In this document: one piece after another, positions 25,301-51,310 of the stretch
Layout of the letters: each line of letters opens with the position of its first letter
How positions within the stretch are numbered: position 1 is the stretch's first letter
Assembly (NCBI RefSeq): GCF_032854445.1
Contig: NC_088302.1
Location: 14,875,338 to 14,939,337, forward strand
Direction: 5' to 3'
Source: Liolophura sinensis
Lineage: Eukaryota > Mollusca > Polyplacophora > Chitonida > Chitonidae
Length of the DNA: 64,000 nt
Notes under the pieces: model-generated
Told to the model about the DNA's origin: nothing
The model's database searches: none
What the model saw: only the letters and a program-made list of their open reading frames with translations
Made by a program: the position numbers and the translations under genes

Positions 25301-27361
25301 CCCATTTGTTACCTTCTCACAGTGTTGAATTTGTGGAGATGCTGCCTGATTACGTTCTTGTGTTTCCAGAAGTTCCTAATAGGTCAAATTTAATTTGTCA
25401 CGACGTAGATATTGGAGACACAACTCCCATAAAACAGCCTGTAGTAAACCCTGTAATGTTGTCTCATGTGAGAAAAGAAATTGACCACATACTTGAAAAT
25501 GATATTATTGTGCATAGTTACAGTAAGTGGAGTTCACCCTGCCTACTAGTTTTAAAATCAAAATCAAACATGGTGTTTTTGTATTGATTACCGCAAGGTT
25601 AACAGTGTAACCCACAGACTCTTATCCTATTCCAAGGGTAGATGATTACACTAACAAAACTGGTTCACCTAAATACGTCACAAAATTTGACCTTTTAAAA
25701 GGTTATTTGCAGGTTCCTCTAAGTGAACGTGCTAAAGATATTTCTGCTTTTGTAATGCCAAATGGTTTCTGTAGATATAAAGTTATGCCTTTTGGCATGA
25801 AAAATAGTGCGGCAAGTGTCCAGGGACTGGTTAATGCTGTTATTTCTGAGCTGGAAGGTTGTGGGGCATATATGGACAATGTACTTGTATATAGTGAAAC
25901 ATGTCATGAACATATGATGGAAGTGTATGCTTTACTCGGCAGATTTACGATTGCTAACCTAACTGTGAATCTATGGAAATGTGAGTTTGGGAATGTTCGC
26001 ATGGTGTTTCGGGGACATGTTATAGGTCAGGTTCAAGTAAAATCAGCGAAAGTAAAAGCAACTGTTTACAATTCCAACCAATAAAAAGGAACTGATGCAG
26101 TTATTGGAAATGGCTGGACACTACAGACGTTTTTGTGAAAATTATTCAACAATTGCTGCACCGCTAACAAATCTACTCGGTAAACATGTTATGTGCCAAT
26201 GGTGACAGGAGTGCCAACGGGACTTTGACAGATTTAAGGCCATTCTTTCAAACAATTCAGTTCTTGCAACCCCAAACTTTACCAAACAGTTTAAACTCGC
26301 TGTAGTGTTTATCTTACATTACAACATATGAATGACTGCTAATGTATATATCATTGTGTGCAGTAAAGTCAGTGCTGTATTACTCCAGGACGCTGCACGC
26401 AGCATTGACCATCCAGTGTGTTATTTCTCTAAGAAATTCGACAAACATCAGAACTATTCCATGGTCGTGAAGAATCTCTTGCGTTACAGCACTGATTTAT
26501 TTATTTATTTGATTGGTGTTTTACACCATACTCAAGAATATTTCACTTATACGACGGCCGCCAGCATTATGGTGGGTGGAAACCGGGCAGAGCCCAGGGG
26601 AAACCCACGATACAGCACTTTGACATGTACCTTGGTGTGACTTTGTACCCTATTCTGGCATATACAGATCACAAGCCGCTCGTGTACATGAAGAAAATGC
26701 GGAAGAGCAATCAAAAACTTGTGCGATGGAGCTTATTCCTCCAGGATGATGACCTTACCATTCAACATGTTTGTGGTTTGGACAATGTGATTGCAGATAA
26801 GTCATCCAGGGCAATATTAGTGCGAACTTTGTGATGACTGCAGTTTATAAGAGAAAGTTCATCACAGATGCACTTCCTTTCTACAACAGCTGGAGTGTTA
26901 CAGACTGAAACCCTCGGTCTTCGTTATTGGAACTGTGCAATGGTTCCCAAGTAGTGTCAGGGGCAAAAAATCAAACTGTTTCATGATGGCCCCTTGTTTA
27001 CTCTTAGACTCTTTCACGCTGTCCGCTAGAGATAGAGGACATGCTTGACTGAAGCTAGCCACTGTCACCGCATGTCCACCAGAAAGAAGCGGACATCGGA
27101 ATCTAGGCACGCACGTGCCATGGGCCCTGACAAACTGAGTCAAGTGCACAAACTGTTGTACTAAAATGACCAAGAAAGGTATTTGTCAACCTGTACATGA
27201 CATTGATGTACACTGCTAAAGTCATATTTTCAGTGAACTTTTGTTTGTTCCACCTTTAACTTTTTGATCATTATTTCTATGTTAAATTTGGTAACTGTAC
27301 TTACCAGAAAACCAGATGCGATGAATATGACAACACTAACTAAAGACAGTTCATTGGGCAT
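19342..27361 (-). CDS. C1orf43 / NICE-3 family membrane protein, complete
   Basis: Homologue of human C1orf43, a small single-pass membrane protein linked to Golgi/mitochondria and phagocytosis. Seven coding exons join in phase with GT-AG introns: 27305-27361, 23865-23966, 23179-23290, 22271-22327, 21764-21930, 20458-20516 and 19342-19657. This gives 870 nt and 289 residues (human 253). Residues 1-29 form an N-terminal hydrophobic segment, followed by the family hallmark [19 protein letters not shown] (28-46). Further family matches are [12 protein letters not shown] (95-106), RKYLLTLH (130-137) and [16 protein letters not shown] (167-182). The last 105 residues are polar and low in recognisable structure. 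The ATG at 27361 is the first in-frame one after an upstream TAA. The first coding intron carries a retroelement fossil. Assignment rests on recalled human sequence but the pattern match is strong over the whole length. Confidence 0.88.
20057..20206 (-). mobile_element. SINE-A, 5'-truncated, with target-site duplication
   Basis: Minus orientation. Exact 12-bp flanks CACAAACTTAGA at 20045-20056 and 20207-20218. It lies in the last intron of the C1orf43 homologue and matches the window's consensus closely. Confidence 0.88.
20706..20813. mobile_element. Small palindromic MITE
   Basis: Ends GGGCCACTTTCACAAA and, inverted, GGACCCAAGTTCACAAA; about 108 bp; no coding capacity. Lies in an intron of the C1orf43 homologue. 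Confidence 0.55.
21181..21447 (+). mobile_element. SINE-A, full length, with target-site duplication
   Basis: tRNA-like head from AGGGGCCTCTGTGGCCCAGG, diverged B box, standard 3' block. Exact 12-bp flanks TATCTTGAAACA at 21169-21180 and 21448-21459. Confidence 0.86.
22621..22855 (-). mobile_element. SINE-A, near full length
   Basis: From the ATTTATTTATTTGATTGG tail to the head complement CCAACTGGGCCACGAAGGCC. An internal deletion around 22695 removes part of the GGAAACCGG block. Confidence 0.85.
22880..23050 (-). mobile_element. Old SINE-A relic
   Basis: Recognisable landmarks: CCATACTCAAGAACATTTC, GCCAGCATTTATGGTG and AAACCGGGCAGTGCCCGAGG, with decay between. Confidence 0.5.
24250..26840 (+). 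mobile_element. Broken Ty3/Gypsy-type retroelement fossil, integrase before RT (Gmr1-like order)
   Basis: Fossil of an LTR-type retroelement, antisense within the first coding intron of the C1orf43 homologue. Parts in order: zinc-binding and core integrase pieces about 24250-24790, integrase C-terminal region to about 25150 ([12 protein letters not shown]), reverse transcriptase about 25430-26060 (SPCLLV and VMPFGMKNS), RNase H pieces about 26090-26840 ([10 protein letters not shown]). Integrase upstream of RT is the order reported for Gmr1-like Ty3 elements and the reverse of most Ty3/Gypsy elements. No gag, protease or LTR is recognised, so it is incomplete at both ends. It has many breaks and looks old. 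A 5'-truncated SINE is inserted in it at 26494-26610. Confidence 0.82.
26494..26610 (-). mobile_element. SINE-A fragment inserted in the retroelement fossil
   Basis: A 117-bp 3' part of SINE-A in minus orientation (tail ATTTATTTATTTGATTGGTG at the left). It is flanked by exact 9-bp target-site duplications TACAGCACT at 26485-26493 and 26611-26619, so it landed after the retroelement was in place. Its similarity to other copies in the window suggests it is fairly young. Confidence 0.85.
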
Positions 27362-27421
27362 GTTGTCATATCGCACAGATTAATACTTTTCCTTGACCAT
27401 TTGTCACTGATCCCAAGTTAC
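27362..27421 (-). other. C1orf43 homologue 5'UTR with acceptor and overlapping uORF
   Basis: The minus strand shows TTTACATTTTCAG directly before 27421, a good 3' splice site, so a non-coding leader exon probably lies further upstream. Eight bases before the main ATG is another ATG in a different frame that opens a 9-codon reading frame ending in TAG inside the main coding region. Such an overlapping uORF could damp translation. The splice site and uORF are seen; their use is inferred. Confidence 0.45.
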
Positions 27422-28204
27422 CTGAAAATGTAAAGGTGTATATGTATTGACAAATATCATGAAGTTTATCCTGATATTGATTAAAGGTGTTACTGTCAAC
27501 AGAAATGTAGATCTCAATATTTTTTTACCATACAGCCTTAACCCATTGCATATTGGTACATTTTTCTGTGGTTTTGTGTTGTCAGAAACTCAATATTCAG
27601 TTTCCAACTAGGCCTGTGTGTGATGGTGAGGACGTATTCAATTTTCTTTAATGCTTGGTGTTTTACACCAGTGGCTATATACAAGAGTAACAGTGGAATC
27701 TGACACACAGCCAATGACTCTTGACTGAACACTTGTTTCCCATTCGTGATCAGAATATTTTAGTAGATTGGTGTGGGTGACAAAACAATTTTCATTATCA
27801 CAAATTTATTTTGACAATGTTACCTTTTCTGGCAATTAATTTTGGCACAGAAGATGATATTATGTTTTAAAAAGAGGAATGCATTGTGCCTGACATCAAG
27901 ACAGTCCTGTGATGACAATTAAGTCCCACAAAATCTTCTGGCAATATAATATGGGCTATTTTTTCGTTTTTTACAGAAATCCCATTCCATGCAACTTGCT
28001 GTATTATCAGTGCAGATAGGAAAATCTACTTTGTTTACATGATACAGGCCTATACCTGCACAATTCTAGAGCTAGCCTTACAATTGTCTAGCCTTACCAA
28101 GTCCCTATGCTTTAACATGTTGAATGCCAGCGACGGGATATCTCGTAGCCGGCAGTCAATGTGTTAATCTGATGGAAGGCGAGATCGCACTGAAGCGTTC
28201 CATC

Positions 28205-28730
28205 AGATTTATGCTCTGAATGTTCCTACATTCAGTCTTAGTGAAACCCAAGTTGTTGGAATACCTTGTTAGAAAGAAACTCAAGGATAAACATAAAAAC
28301 TCAAACTTGACGTTTTCCTCCACTGCCATATTTTGCTTGGCTTTGATACTGGTACATCTACTCTAGGAAAACGTTGAATTCTACTTCCTGAAACAAATGT
28401 TTCCAATATACAGCACAACTTACTTTAGAGGGTTGCTCTCCTATTTTCTATAGAATTCCGATCACAGCAGGGCACAATAGCCTGGTATATTAGCAATACT
28501 AGATATTTGGTGTAGAAGGGAGGGTTGCTGGGTGATGAGGTATAATGAGACGTTTTCCTAGAGTAGATGTACTGACATCAACATGAATCCAACGATGGCG
28601 GTGGAGGAAAAACTGAGCCAAAGTTTTGATGTTTACCTTTGGGTTTCTTTCTAATATGGGGAGCCAACGACACCACAGGGTGTTTGTTTTACTAAGGCTA
28701 CATGTATGTGTAGGAACAATCATAGCATAA
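28205..28730. repeat. Long inverted repeat (foldback element)
   Basis: Arms of about 110-165 bp. The inner 22 bp are perfect inverted copies: left 28353-28374, right 28550-28571. Outer matches include TTAGAAAGAAAC (about 28269; complement near 28651) and TCCTCCAC.GCCAT. The spacer is about 175 bp. It lies 0.85-1.4 kb upstream of the C1orf43 coding start. Confidence 0.75.
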
Positions 28731-28737
28731 GACTGAA

Positions 28738-29078
28738 TGAGAGAGTGCTTCAGGTATACGTTGTACCTATGATGATGAAAGAGTTCTTAGAGTGCCTGTG
28801 CATGTAATGTGCCTCCTTGATACAGGACGGATTTCCACTACTCTTTTATCTAGTGCTTGTTCACCGAGGCAACTTACCGAAAGCAAATAAGCCGCCCCAC
28901 CTGGGCCATTACACTGACACGGGTAAGCCAGTTGCTGCACCATCCCCTTTATGCTGAGTGCCAAGCGAGGAAGCTACAACTTCCTCTTTTAAGGACGTAG
29001 GTGTGATCTTACCCAGGACTGACCCTGGATCTACCACCCCCGAAGTGGACGCTCTACCAACTGAGCATCGCGGCAGGC
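28738..29078 (-). mobile_element. SINE-B, near full length
   Basis: Minus orientation. The 3' part has GTGCCTGTGCATGTAATGTG and GGACGGATTTCCACTACTCT; the head complement is GGACGCTCTACCAACTGAGC (box A TTGGTAGAGCGTCC on the other strand). The GGTAAGTTGCCTCGGTGAA motif is the shared centre of the family. It may have carried the leader-exon region of the C1orf43 homologue. Confidence 0.78.
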
Positions 29079-29244
29079 TGCATATGATTGATGCAGCACT
29101 AAAGGATTTCACTGCGATCTTGCCTTCCGCCAGGTTAAAGCGTATCGATGTGTATTACGATGTGGTATATTCTATACAGCTAGCCCTTGAACTCTACTAT
29201 CGGTTTGAAGTAGATGTTAGTATACAATGTGGAATTCATTAAGC

Positions 29245-31425
29245 TAACATAGCTTGTTTATAAATTCATGACTATTCGACATTTAAGTAAGCTTCAAACG
29301 TAACCCCACAGGACGGGCATGATTTTCATCTTTGGACAAGTACATGTACTTCAACCCGCAAACTTAACGAATCTGAATAGTCAATCCTGCAAACCATTAT
29401 TTAACGCCCAGATTCCGCTACCTATACTTCGGCACATTGAAACGTTTGCTTGCGGCAATATCGGTGTGAAATGATTGACTTTCACATGAAGAGCCTTTAA
29501 GAGGCCCAAATAATACTGAGTGGTGTGCCGAAATTCATTATGTTAAGCAATGAATAAGATAAAAACAAAAAAATAATACCAAGTTGACAGCTGGAAGACC
29601 CTTTCCCGCAAGGTGGCGCTTCTGGTCAACTTTGAGACTCGTACCTTGCAACTTAATTTGGCCATGTTCCATGACTGCCTCCAAGGTGTTGGTTAAAAAG
29701 CCCCATGGTTCTTAATATTTTTCGCGAAAACATCTCATTAGGACATTCGTTTTATCTATTTGACTGTTGTTTTTGCACAATGCACAAGGCTTTTTCACTT
29801 ATATGATGGTGGTCAATCTCCTGGGTTTAGGAATCCGGAGTCCCGAAGTGGCCTGAACTTGCCCACAAGTTTCTGGCGATTGAACTTTCCTACGTTCATG
29901 CATGTAATGTGAGTATATACTGTAGACAACATTAACAAATATGCATATGTGGAGGACATGCCGTCGACCTCTTCTTAGAGACCTTTAGTTACAAGTTACA
30001 AGTTGAACTTACCAAGCTTCAGTGTGACTACGACACTTTGTTTAGCTTTACTTTTGGCTGTTGAAAAAAATCTGTACAAAGTGGATTTGATAATTTGCGC
30101 TAGTCAGCCTACTACTAGTAGATATTCATGACAAAGAGCCACTCTGACCGTGCATAAAGACATGCATGTTGAGAACAAAAAAGATCTTAATGGCCATCGA
30201 CGCTCAAATAAAACTACTCATATGCCTACCGGCACCAGTTTGGACAATTAAGCCCAGAAGTCAGAAGTCTTCATAAGAAGTCTTAAGAAGTCAGATGTTT
30301 GAATGCATTACAATCTCCATGTTCAGGAAAAGTTTTATGATGAAATCAATAATATTTCACATATCGGTACCAGTAGTTTATTGACAATAACAGTTTCATC
30401 TATTCATTTGATTCTTCTTCATTATGAATTTCCTGCAAAAGGAGTTTTTCCCATTCGCTGATGATTGAACTCGCTATGTGTAACAACCGCAGTCGGGTTA
30501 TTTTGAATACACAAGAGCTTGAATAGCACCCAACACAATTTAGTCAGGTTGACTTGAGTTGGGTTTTACCCTCCCACGTGCGGAGTTTTAGAATTCGCCA
30601 CAACACAGCCCTTCTAACATTGTGATCTGTACCATACAGCTTTAACTAGGCTCATTTAATCAGTGGCTGTATCTGCTTGTCTGTGAGGATTTCACCCAAT
30701 GTTTAAAGCCTATGTTCAACCTAGTACTTAGTTTGCTTTTGTAGAGAACAGGTCCTTCACACGAAGAGCAACTAGATTTTATTGTGGACATGAATAAACA
30801 GAACTTTAACCAAAACTTTTAATCTGCGCTACTCCTTACGAAATTCAGTCCTTTTTTGACTTTTTTTTATGGTGGTTAGTTTTCATGCACCCTGGCAGAA
30901 TCGTTCATCGTCTGCGTGCACATGCTTTGCTGTTGTGGTTGAGGTACACAGCATAAGTATACTTTGCACTGGTGGCAAGTAGTGAGTTATGCACTTTTGT
31001 GCATGACTTAATTGTGTACTTCACGATGTAATCCTACATGGTGATGCTGATATCGTTTTTATAAATGTTATAAATGAGAACCGATCTTCAGCTATCGTAG
31101 CAGGCGCCACGACTAAATTAAATATCGAATATAGGATCTGTAGCAAAAACGAAAATTAAATGCACAATGTACACTGCAGACAAACCGATTATTCGGGTTA
31201 GGGCCTACGTGCAAGTCGCCTCACACCATTATCTGGTGAACGGTTGTCTGCCGAGAGCCCTCATTATGCAACGGAGGTGTACAAACGTACTTCAGCTAAA
31301 AACAAATTTCATGGAGTAACATCAGCTTCCCGTGTCGATGTAATTCCAATTTAGTATGTCAGTTTACACACATTGTTTCTTTACAACTGGAACTGTCCTA
31401 TTCCACAGGAGTTAGTTTTGAAGTC
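29245..31425. other. Intergenic, no gene seen
   Basis: Between the C1orf43 promoter side and the eEF2 3' end. An old SINE-A-like relic lies at about 29755-29880. No exon is supported on either strand. Confidence 0.5.
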
Positions 31426-31432
31426 GGATATT

Positions 31433-31537
31433 TATTTGATAAGTGTTTTATGCCATACTTAAGAATATTTCACTTATACAACGGCGGCCAGCATTATGGT
31501 GCAAGGAAATCGAGCAGACCCCGGGGGAATGAAATAG
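31433..31537 (-). mobile_element. SINE-A 3' part
   Basis: ATTTGATAAGTGTTTTATGC to the CCCGGGGGAATG block, flanked by GGATATT at 31426-31432 and 31538-31544. Confidence 0.72.
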
Positions 31538-31969
31538 GATATTAACATGCCACTCCACATGTGCAAAGGTATTGGGTGGTCACGCTCATCAATCTCCAGG
31601 GAGGTGTCTCCAAAATTCCATATCATATAATGATCATAAAATAATCACGGTACACCTTTTGTGAAGTAAACCATTATGTACTAATTTCATTATGATTAAA
31701 ACTGAGGAAAACATTAACTGTTTGTGGCAGGAGCATAGACTTACTGCTCCGTGAACGGTGAGCTATTTTTTTATTACATTCATGGACTGTCCATCTGATC
31801 CCTCAGACCACCGCCAATGCTCTCCTGCAGCGCCGTCAGTAAGAACCACAATCATTGCAGTGAATCCTGGGATACTTTCCTAGGCCCAGGGCAAAACTTT
31901 AGGTCATTTACCGTAACACTTTGAACACAATAGGAAAAACATCAACGAAACAATCAGCTGGACATCGAT

Positions 31970-31975
31970 TTTATT
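31970..31975 (-). terminator. Candidate eEF2 polyadenylation signal AATAAA
   Basis: The minus strand has AATAAA here, about 345 nt past the eEF2 stop codon, which would give a 3'UTR of roughly 360 nt. It is the first canonical hexamer I found downstream of the stop. Use is inferred. Confidence 0.4.
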
Positions 31976-32317
31976 CCATCCTTAACAGCAGCGGCTTTCA
32001 CGTATAGCTCTAACGAGAGAATGCAAGACTGCAGGGGACTCTTGGGTCCTTGATTTTACCATTAACCAGTTGTCACTAGGCAATCAAAATTGGCAACATA
32101 AATAAGTACAGCGAGGAGTTTTGTATCACGATCTATGTTTCTTGGGGGGGCGGGGAAGGGTGCTGTTGCTTTCTGTATATTCCAATCAAACTTCAATCTA
32201 GTCTGACATGGTGCACACTACATGTATATGTCGATGTTCCCCCTTCCCAGCACGATACCAATAGCCATGTAGAAGTTTACAGCTCAAATTTAATATTTCT
32301 GTCCAGGTGTTCAGGAT

Positions 32318-47571
<15,254 letters not shown>

Positions 47572-47574
<3 letters not shown>

Positions 47575-47647
47575 CTTGGATTTTGTTGAGTTCGGACAAC
47601 ACCTATACTTTCAGTGGTTGCCCTTATGGCTGACTTCGTAGAAAAGG
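47572..47647 (-). other. EEF2: eEF2 exon 1: 5'UTR and lone ATG, candidate 5'TOP start
   Basis: On the minus strand the run CCTTTTCT begins at 47647, about 75 nt upstream of the ATG at 47574. A C followed by pyrimidines at the transcription start is the known 5'TOP signature of translation-factor mRNAs, which places them under mTOR/LARP1 control. The ATG is followed directly by the splice donor GTAAGTGTC, so exon 1 codes for methionine only. The start position is inferred from the pyrimidine run; no transcript was seen. Confidence 0.6.
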
Positions 47648-47654
47648 ACCGAGG

Positions 47655-47667
47655 ATACGTCACGTGA
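47655..47667 (-). promoter_or_regulatory. eEF2 core promoter: E-box and CRE-like site
   Basis: Just upstream of the likely start, the minus strand reads GTCACGTGACGTA. It contains the palindromic E-box CACGTG (47661-47666) overlapping a CRE-like TGACGTA. The spacing of about 10-20 bp from the candidate TOP start suits a TATA-less housekeeping promoter. Function is inferred from motif and position only. Confidence 0.45.
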
Positions 47668-48354
47668 CAAGGTTGTGAAATCGACGACTGCTTAGGGTGG
47701 CGCAGAGCGTCACCTCTGCAGCCTACGCCACCATAGCTAGCGTTCCATTGGTGAACCCAGTAAAAAAATGAGTGTAAAATATTTTATTTTACGCTAGTTT
47801 AGGCGTGCTCATCCAAACACAATGAAAATTTAAATCATTCATATTTTGTTCGTACATCCTTGTAATTTGTTTTCGCAGAAGGCAGAGGTCAAGTCCATCT
47901 AGAGAACATTCCCTTATAGGAGATCGAGCCGCCACGTCAAACAGGCTGGAGGTAAAAAAGCAGCTGCCCTCGTTAAACACCGGTATGATCATGTGTGTAT
48001 GTTATAGAGATGTCAAAATTTCTCTTGCTGTTATGAGGCTTTCGTTCAAGTAAAACATTGGCTTTACTTTTAACATTTCATTCCAATAAATGATGTCAGT
48101 AACAACAGCGACTTTGGATTGGCCGTGTTGTCCAGAGTTCTATCCTGGTTATTGTCCATAGAAACCGTTTGCTGATTTTCAGTGCGTTCTTATGTATATT
48201 TGCATTCCTACTCTTACGTTTTCGTGATCTTTCGCACATATAAAGCTGTAAGCTATATGGTAGATACACGATGGTGTGTTAAATGTAAGCAAATGTTAAA
48301 ATGTGAACATTTTCTACAGTGGCTAGGTGTTGATATGATAGCCCTGCAACATGT

Positions 48355-48520
48355 TGGCGCGGCGCAATGAACCACGAGCCTCTCGGCAATGATCTAGGTC
48401 GCCGTGAGATCAAGTCCAGCTGATGCGTTGGCTTCCTCTCCGACCATACGAGGGAAGGTCTCATAGCAACCTGCGGGCGGTCGTGGGTTTACCCCCGGGC
48501 TCTGCCCGCTTTTCTCCAAA
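48355..48520 (+). mobile_element. SINE-A middle part
   Basis: From GGCGCGGCGCAATGAACCAC through box B-like GAGATCAAGTCCAG and CAACCTGCGGGCGGTCGTGG to GGGCTCTGCCCGC. The 3' tail is missing. Confidence 0.7.
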
Positions 48521-49147
48521 GTCGCTGTTGTTACCATAATGCTAGTTTAATTTCAAACGTTAAACCAACGTATTGATTGTCTGGAAGTTGTAATACAACT
48601 CTACCCGCTCTTCGACATCACACGTATCTATAGGAGCCAAACCTTTCACATTGAAGCCACATCCGTGAGAGCTGAATTCTAGCTTGCGACCCTGTATAAA
48701 TGACCACAGGCCAATCGACTGCAGCGAGTCCAATGCTTTAGTTTACTGACCTGAGCCAGCGCCATCACTGTATTACATTAAGATTAGTTCGTCTCACGTT
48801 CTACTGAGATAAAATGTGACCGTACTTCATTGTGTGTGCGTGAACAGACATCAATGACTACTCGCTTTTCGTTATTGTCTTCTAAAATGGAAGTATACCG
48901 GTAGATTCAAAGATAATGTTCGGAGTGAAGAAACTGTCGAATATGGAATAAATTTGAATTACCTCCCTTAGACCATACCGTTCTCAAGCAATGCGAAGCC
49001 CATGTAATTCCAACGGGTATGACAGCTATTGGAGCCTGTCTCATTTATTAGTTCCGCTATATGTAAAGAGATTACGTTTTTGCGGACCTTTATTTATCTG
49101 CCTCTCTGTGTTCGTACAGAAAAAGTTATATATATATAAAAGTATAT

Positions 49148-49154
49148 ATTAAAA

Positions 49155-49222
<68 letters not shown>
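49148..49222. repeat. (AT)n microsatellite
   Basis: Uninterrupted dinucleotide run of about 37 units. Confidence 0.95.
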
Positions 49223-49226
<4 letters not shown>

Positions 49227-50060
49227 GTGTTTAAGGCCTTTTGCAGCCCTTTTGCAGTTTCTAAACACAATATTGCGTTTGGTTGGCCCTGAAATAATCA
49301 CAATGTTTAGATGACACACAATATATATATAAGCCACAGTCACACTGAAGCTTAAGTATATCTGAAATTAAAGTAGCAGAAGCAGTTAAATACTTACAGG
49401 AATACTCAATGTCACTCTAACATGCATGGCGAAGAAAATTTACCGCTTAAACTAAAAGAACTTCAGATTAAATCGATTACTGTCGGCCTTTTGGGTGGGC
49501 GATAGGCTACAAGGCGCTTTCCGTTACACATTTCTTGTTCACAAACTCAAAAAAGGCCCCGAAATTAATTCAGTTTCAACTTCTCTCACCTTGCCGTGCA
49601 GACGACCACAGTTTTCCCCGTTTTTGCGCGTGACGTAGAGCGCGTCATAACTAAACAATGTGTTCAATTAATACACACAGTGAAACAAGACTAAACGTAT
49701 TCCCTTGTCACGGAGTAGTCAACTGTCAACTACGGCAGCAAAAACAAATAAAAAACCAATTAATATTTACACGTATTTCACGTTTATTGAGCTAGATTGT
49801 GGTGTTTAAATCAACACCACCGGAAAGTTGAGAAGGCTATACTAAGCTTTGAAAAACGAAAAACAAACAGCCTTATTCAAGGTAATTAATTATACGGAAT
49901 TCATTAACATTACCACATGAAGATGTTACATGTAGATTCATACCCCAAATGCCCATGAATATAGGCCTATACACTCTGTTTGTTTGTGTCATCAGGAGTT
50001 AAAAGTCTCATTACACATCCGTTTTATTAAAAGGAATATGATGATGTTTTAAGCCTTAAT

Positions 50061-50317
50061 GTGAGTGAGTGAGTGCTTGGGGTTTAACGTCGTACTCAAC
50101 AATTTTTCAGTCATATGACGACGAAGGAATCATTAGGGTGCATGCACGTATAATGTGCCTCCTTGTTGCAGGACGGATTTCCACCGCTCTTTTATTTAGT
50201 ACTGCATCACTGAGACGACTTACCGAAGGCAAGTAAGCCGCCCCGCCCGAGCCATTATACTGATACGAGTCAACCAGTCGTTGCACTATCCCCTTCATGG
50301 TAAACGCCAAGCGAAAA
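50061..50317 (-). mobile_element. SINE-B, 5'-truncated, with target-site duplication
   Basis: (GTGA)n tail, full 3' half, ending in the central region without the tRNA head. Flanks CCTTAATG at 50053-50060 and 50318-50325. Confidence 0.82.
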
Positions 50318-50587
50318 CCTTAATGTATAACATCTACTAAATAAACACTTTAACACAATAACAAATTGACAATGGGTAGCACTGACCGACGCTAAATAAA
50401 GGATGTGTTTAGAATGCCTAAGCCTTTCTGATAAACTGTGCTATACATATGGTCTATTAGAGAAAAATTATTAGCTGGCTAAACATCCCGATTAGTGATT
50501 CGTGATTAAACACATGTCTATCATCGAGTCAAGACTTTAACACAATAATAAACATATAGAGTGTTACAAGGATTTACAGTTTGCACT

Positions 50588-50760
50588 CGGTCGGTCGGTT
50601 AGACCGACAGGCTATATAGTCGGTCGGTCGGTCGGACCGACAGGCTATTTACAGTCGGTCAGTCGATCGGACTGACAGGCTACATACAGCCAGTCGGTCG
50701 GTCGGACCGACAGGCTATACAACCGGTCGGTCGGTCCGTCGGACCGACGGGCTATACAGT
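50588..50760. repeat. Five tandem hairpin-forming GGTC units
   Basis: Units at 50588-50620, 50621-50655, 50656-50690, 50691-50723 and 50724-50760 (33-37 bp). Each has (CGGT)2-3 then its complement GACCGAC, followed by AGGCTAT. Every unit can fold on itself. Confidence 0.85.
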
Positions 50761-51209
50761 CTGGCAAAAATGACCAAAGTGAACAACCATGCTGTGAGCT
50801 AAGTGAACGCGTCTTATCTCTTTTAGATTTACGTTGTGTGTTTTCTAACTGACATCTCAACCAGAAATATCACAATGGGCCATATCTGGCTTATACTTGT
50901 GACATGTTTCTATAACTGGGTAAAAAGTGAAACGTTGTGGCATTTGTGCGTGGCGGTTGTGACATTTCTGGTCGCAAAGTACCCACCTTAATTACGTTTC
51001 GGTGGATTGCATTTTGGTCTGGATGTGGATCCAGATTCAGAATTTTTTATCGATTTTTTTCTATTGTCAGATAAGACACAAATGTACATTTTCCATTTAG
51101 CCTGAAAAAGTGCATAATAGTTTTTTTTTTGTCCGTTTGTTGGACAAAATATAGTCCCTTTGTTGGATATTTAGATGTTGTGGAGATTTGCCCTCTCGGA
51201 TTGTCATAT

Positions 51210-51310
51210 AGTGTAGGTATTTGACCGGAGCTTAATGCCGTATGCATAAGAATGTTTTACTTATCCTGCTGTGTCCAGGTTTAAAAAAGAGGAGAAGCCC
51301 GGGGTAAATA
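51210..51310 (-). mobile_element. Old SINE-A relic
   Basis: CTTAATGCCGTATGCATAAG and AAGCCCGGGGTAAATAAA; strongly decayed. Confidence 0.35.

Larger units (their letters stand above)
47700..50050. other. Upstream of eEF2; no gene seen
   Basis: Contains a SINE-A copy (48355-48520) and an AT microsatellite (49148-49222). No exon supported on either strand. Confidence 0.5.

Noticed and set aside
26870-27180. LTR of the retroelement fossil
   Set aside because: No matching direct repeat was found on the other side of the element and no typical terminal dinucleotides were seen.
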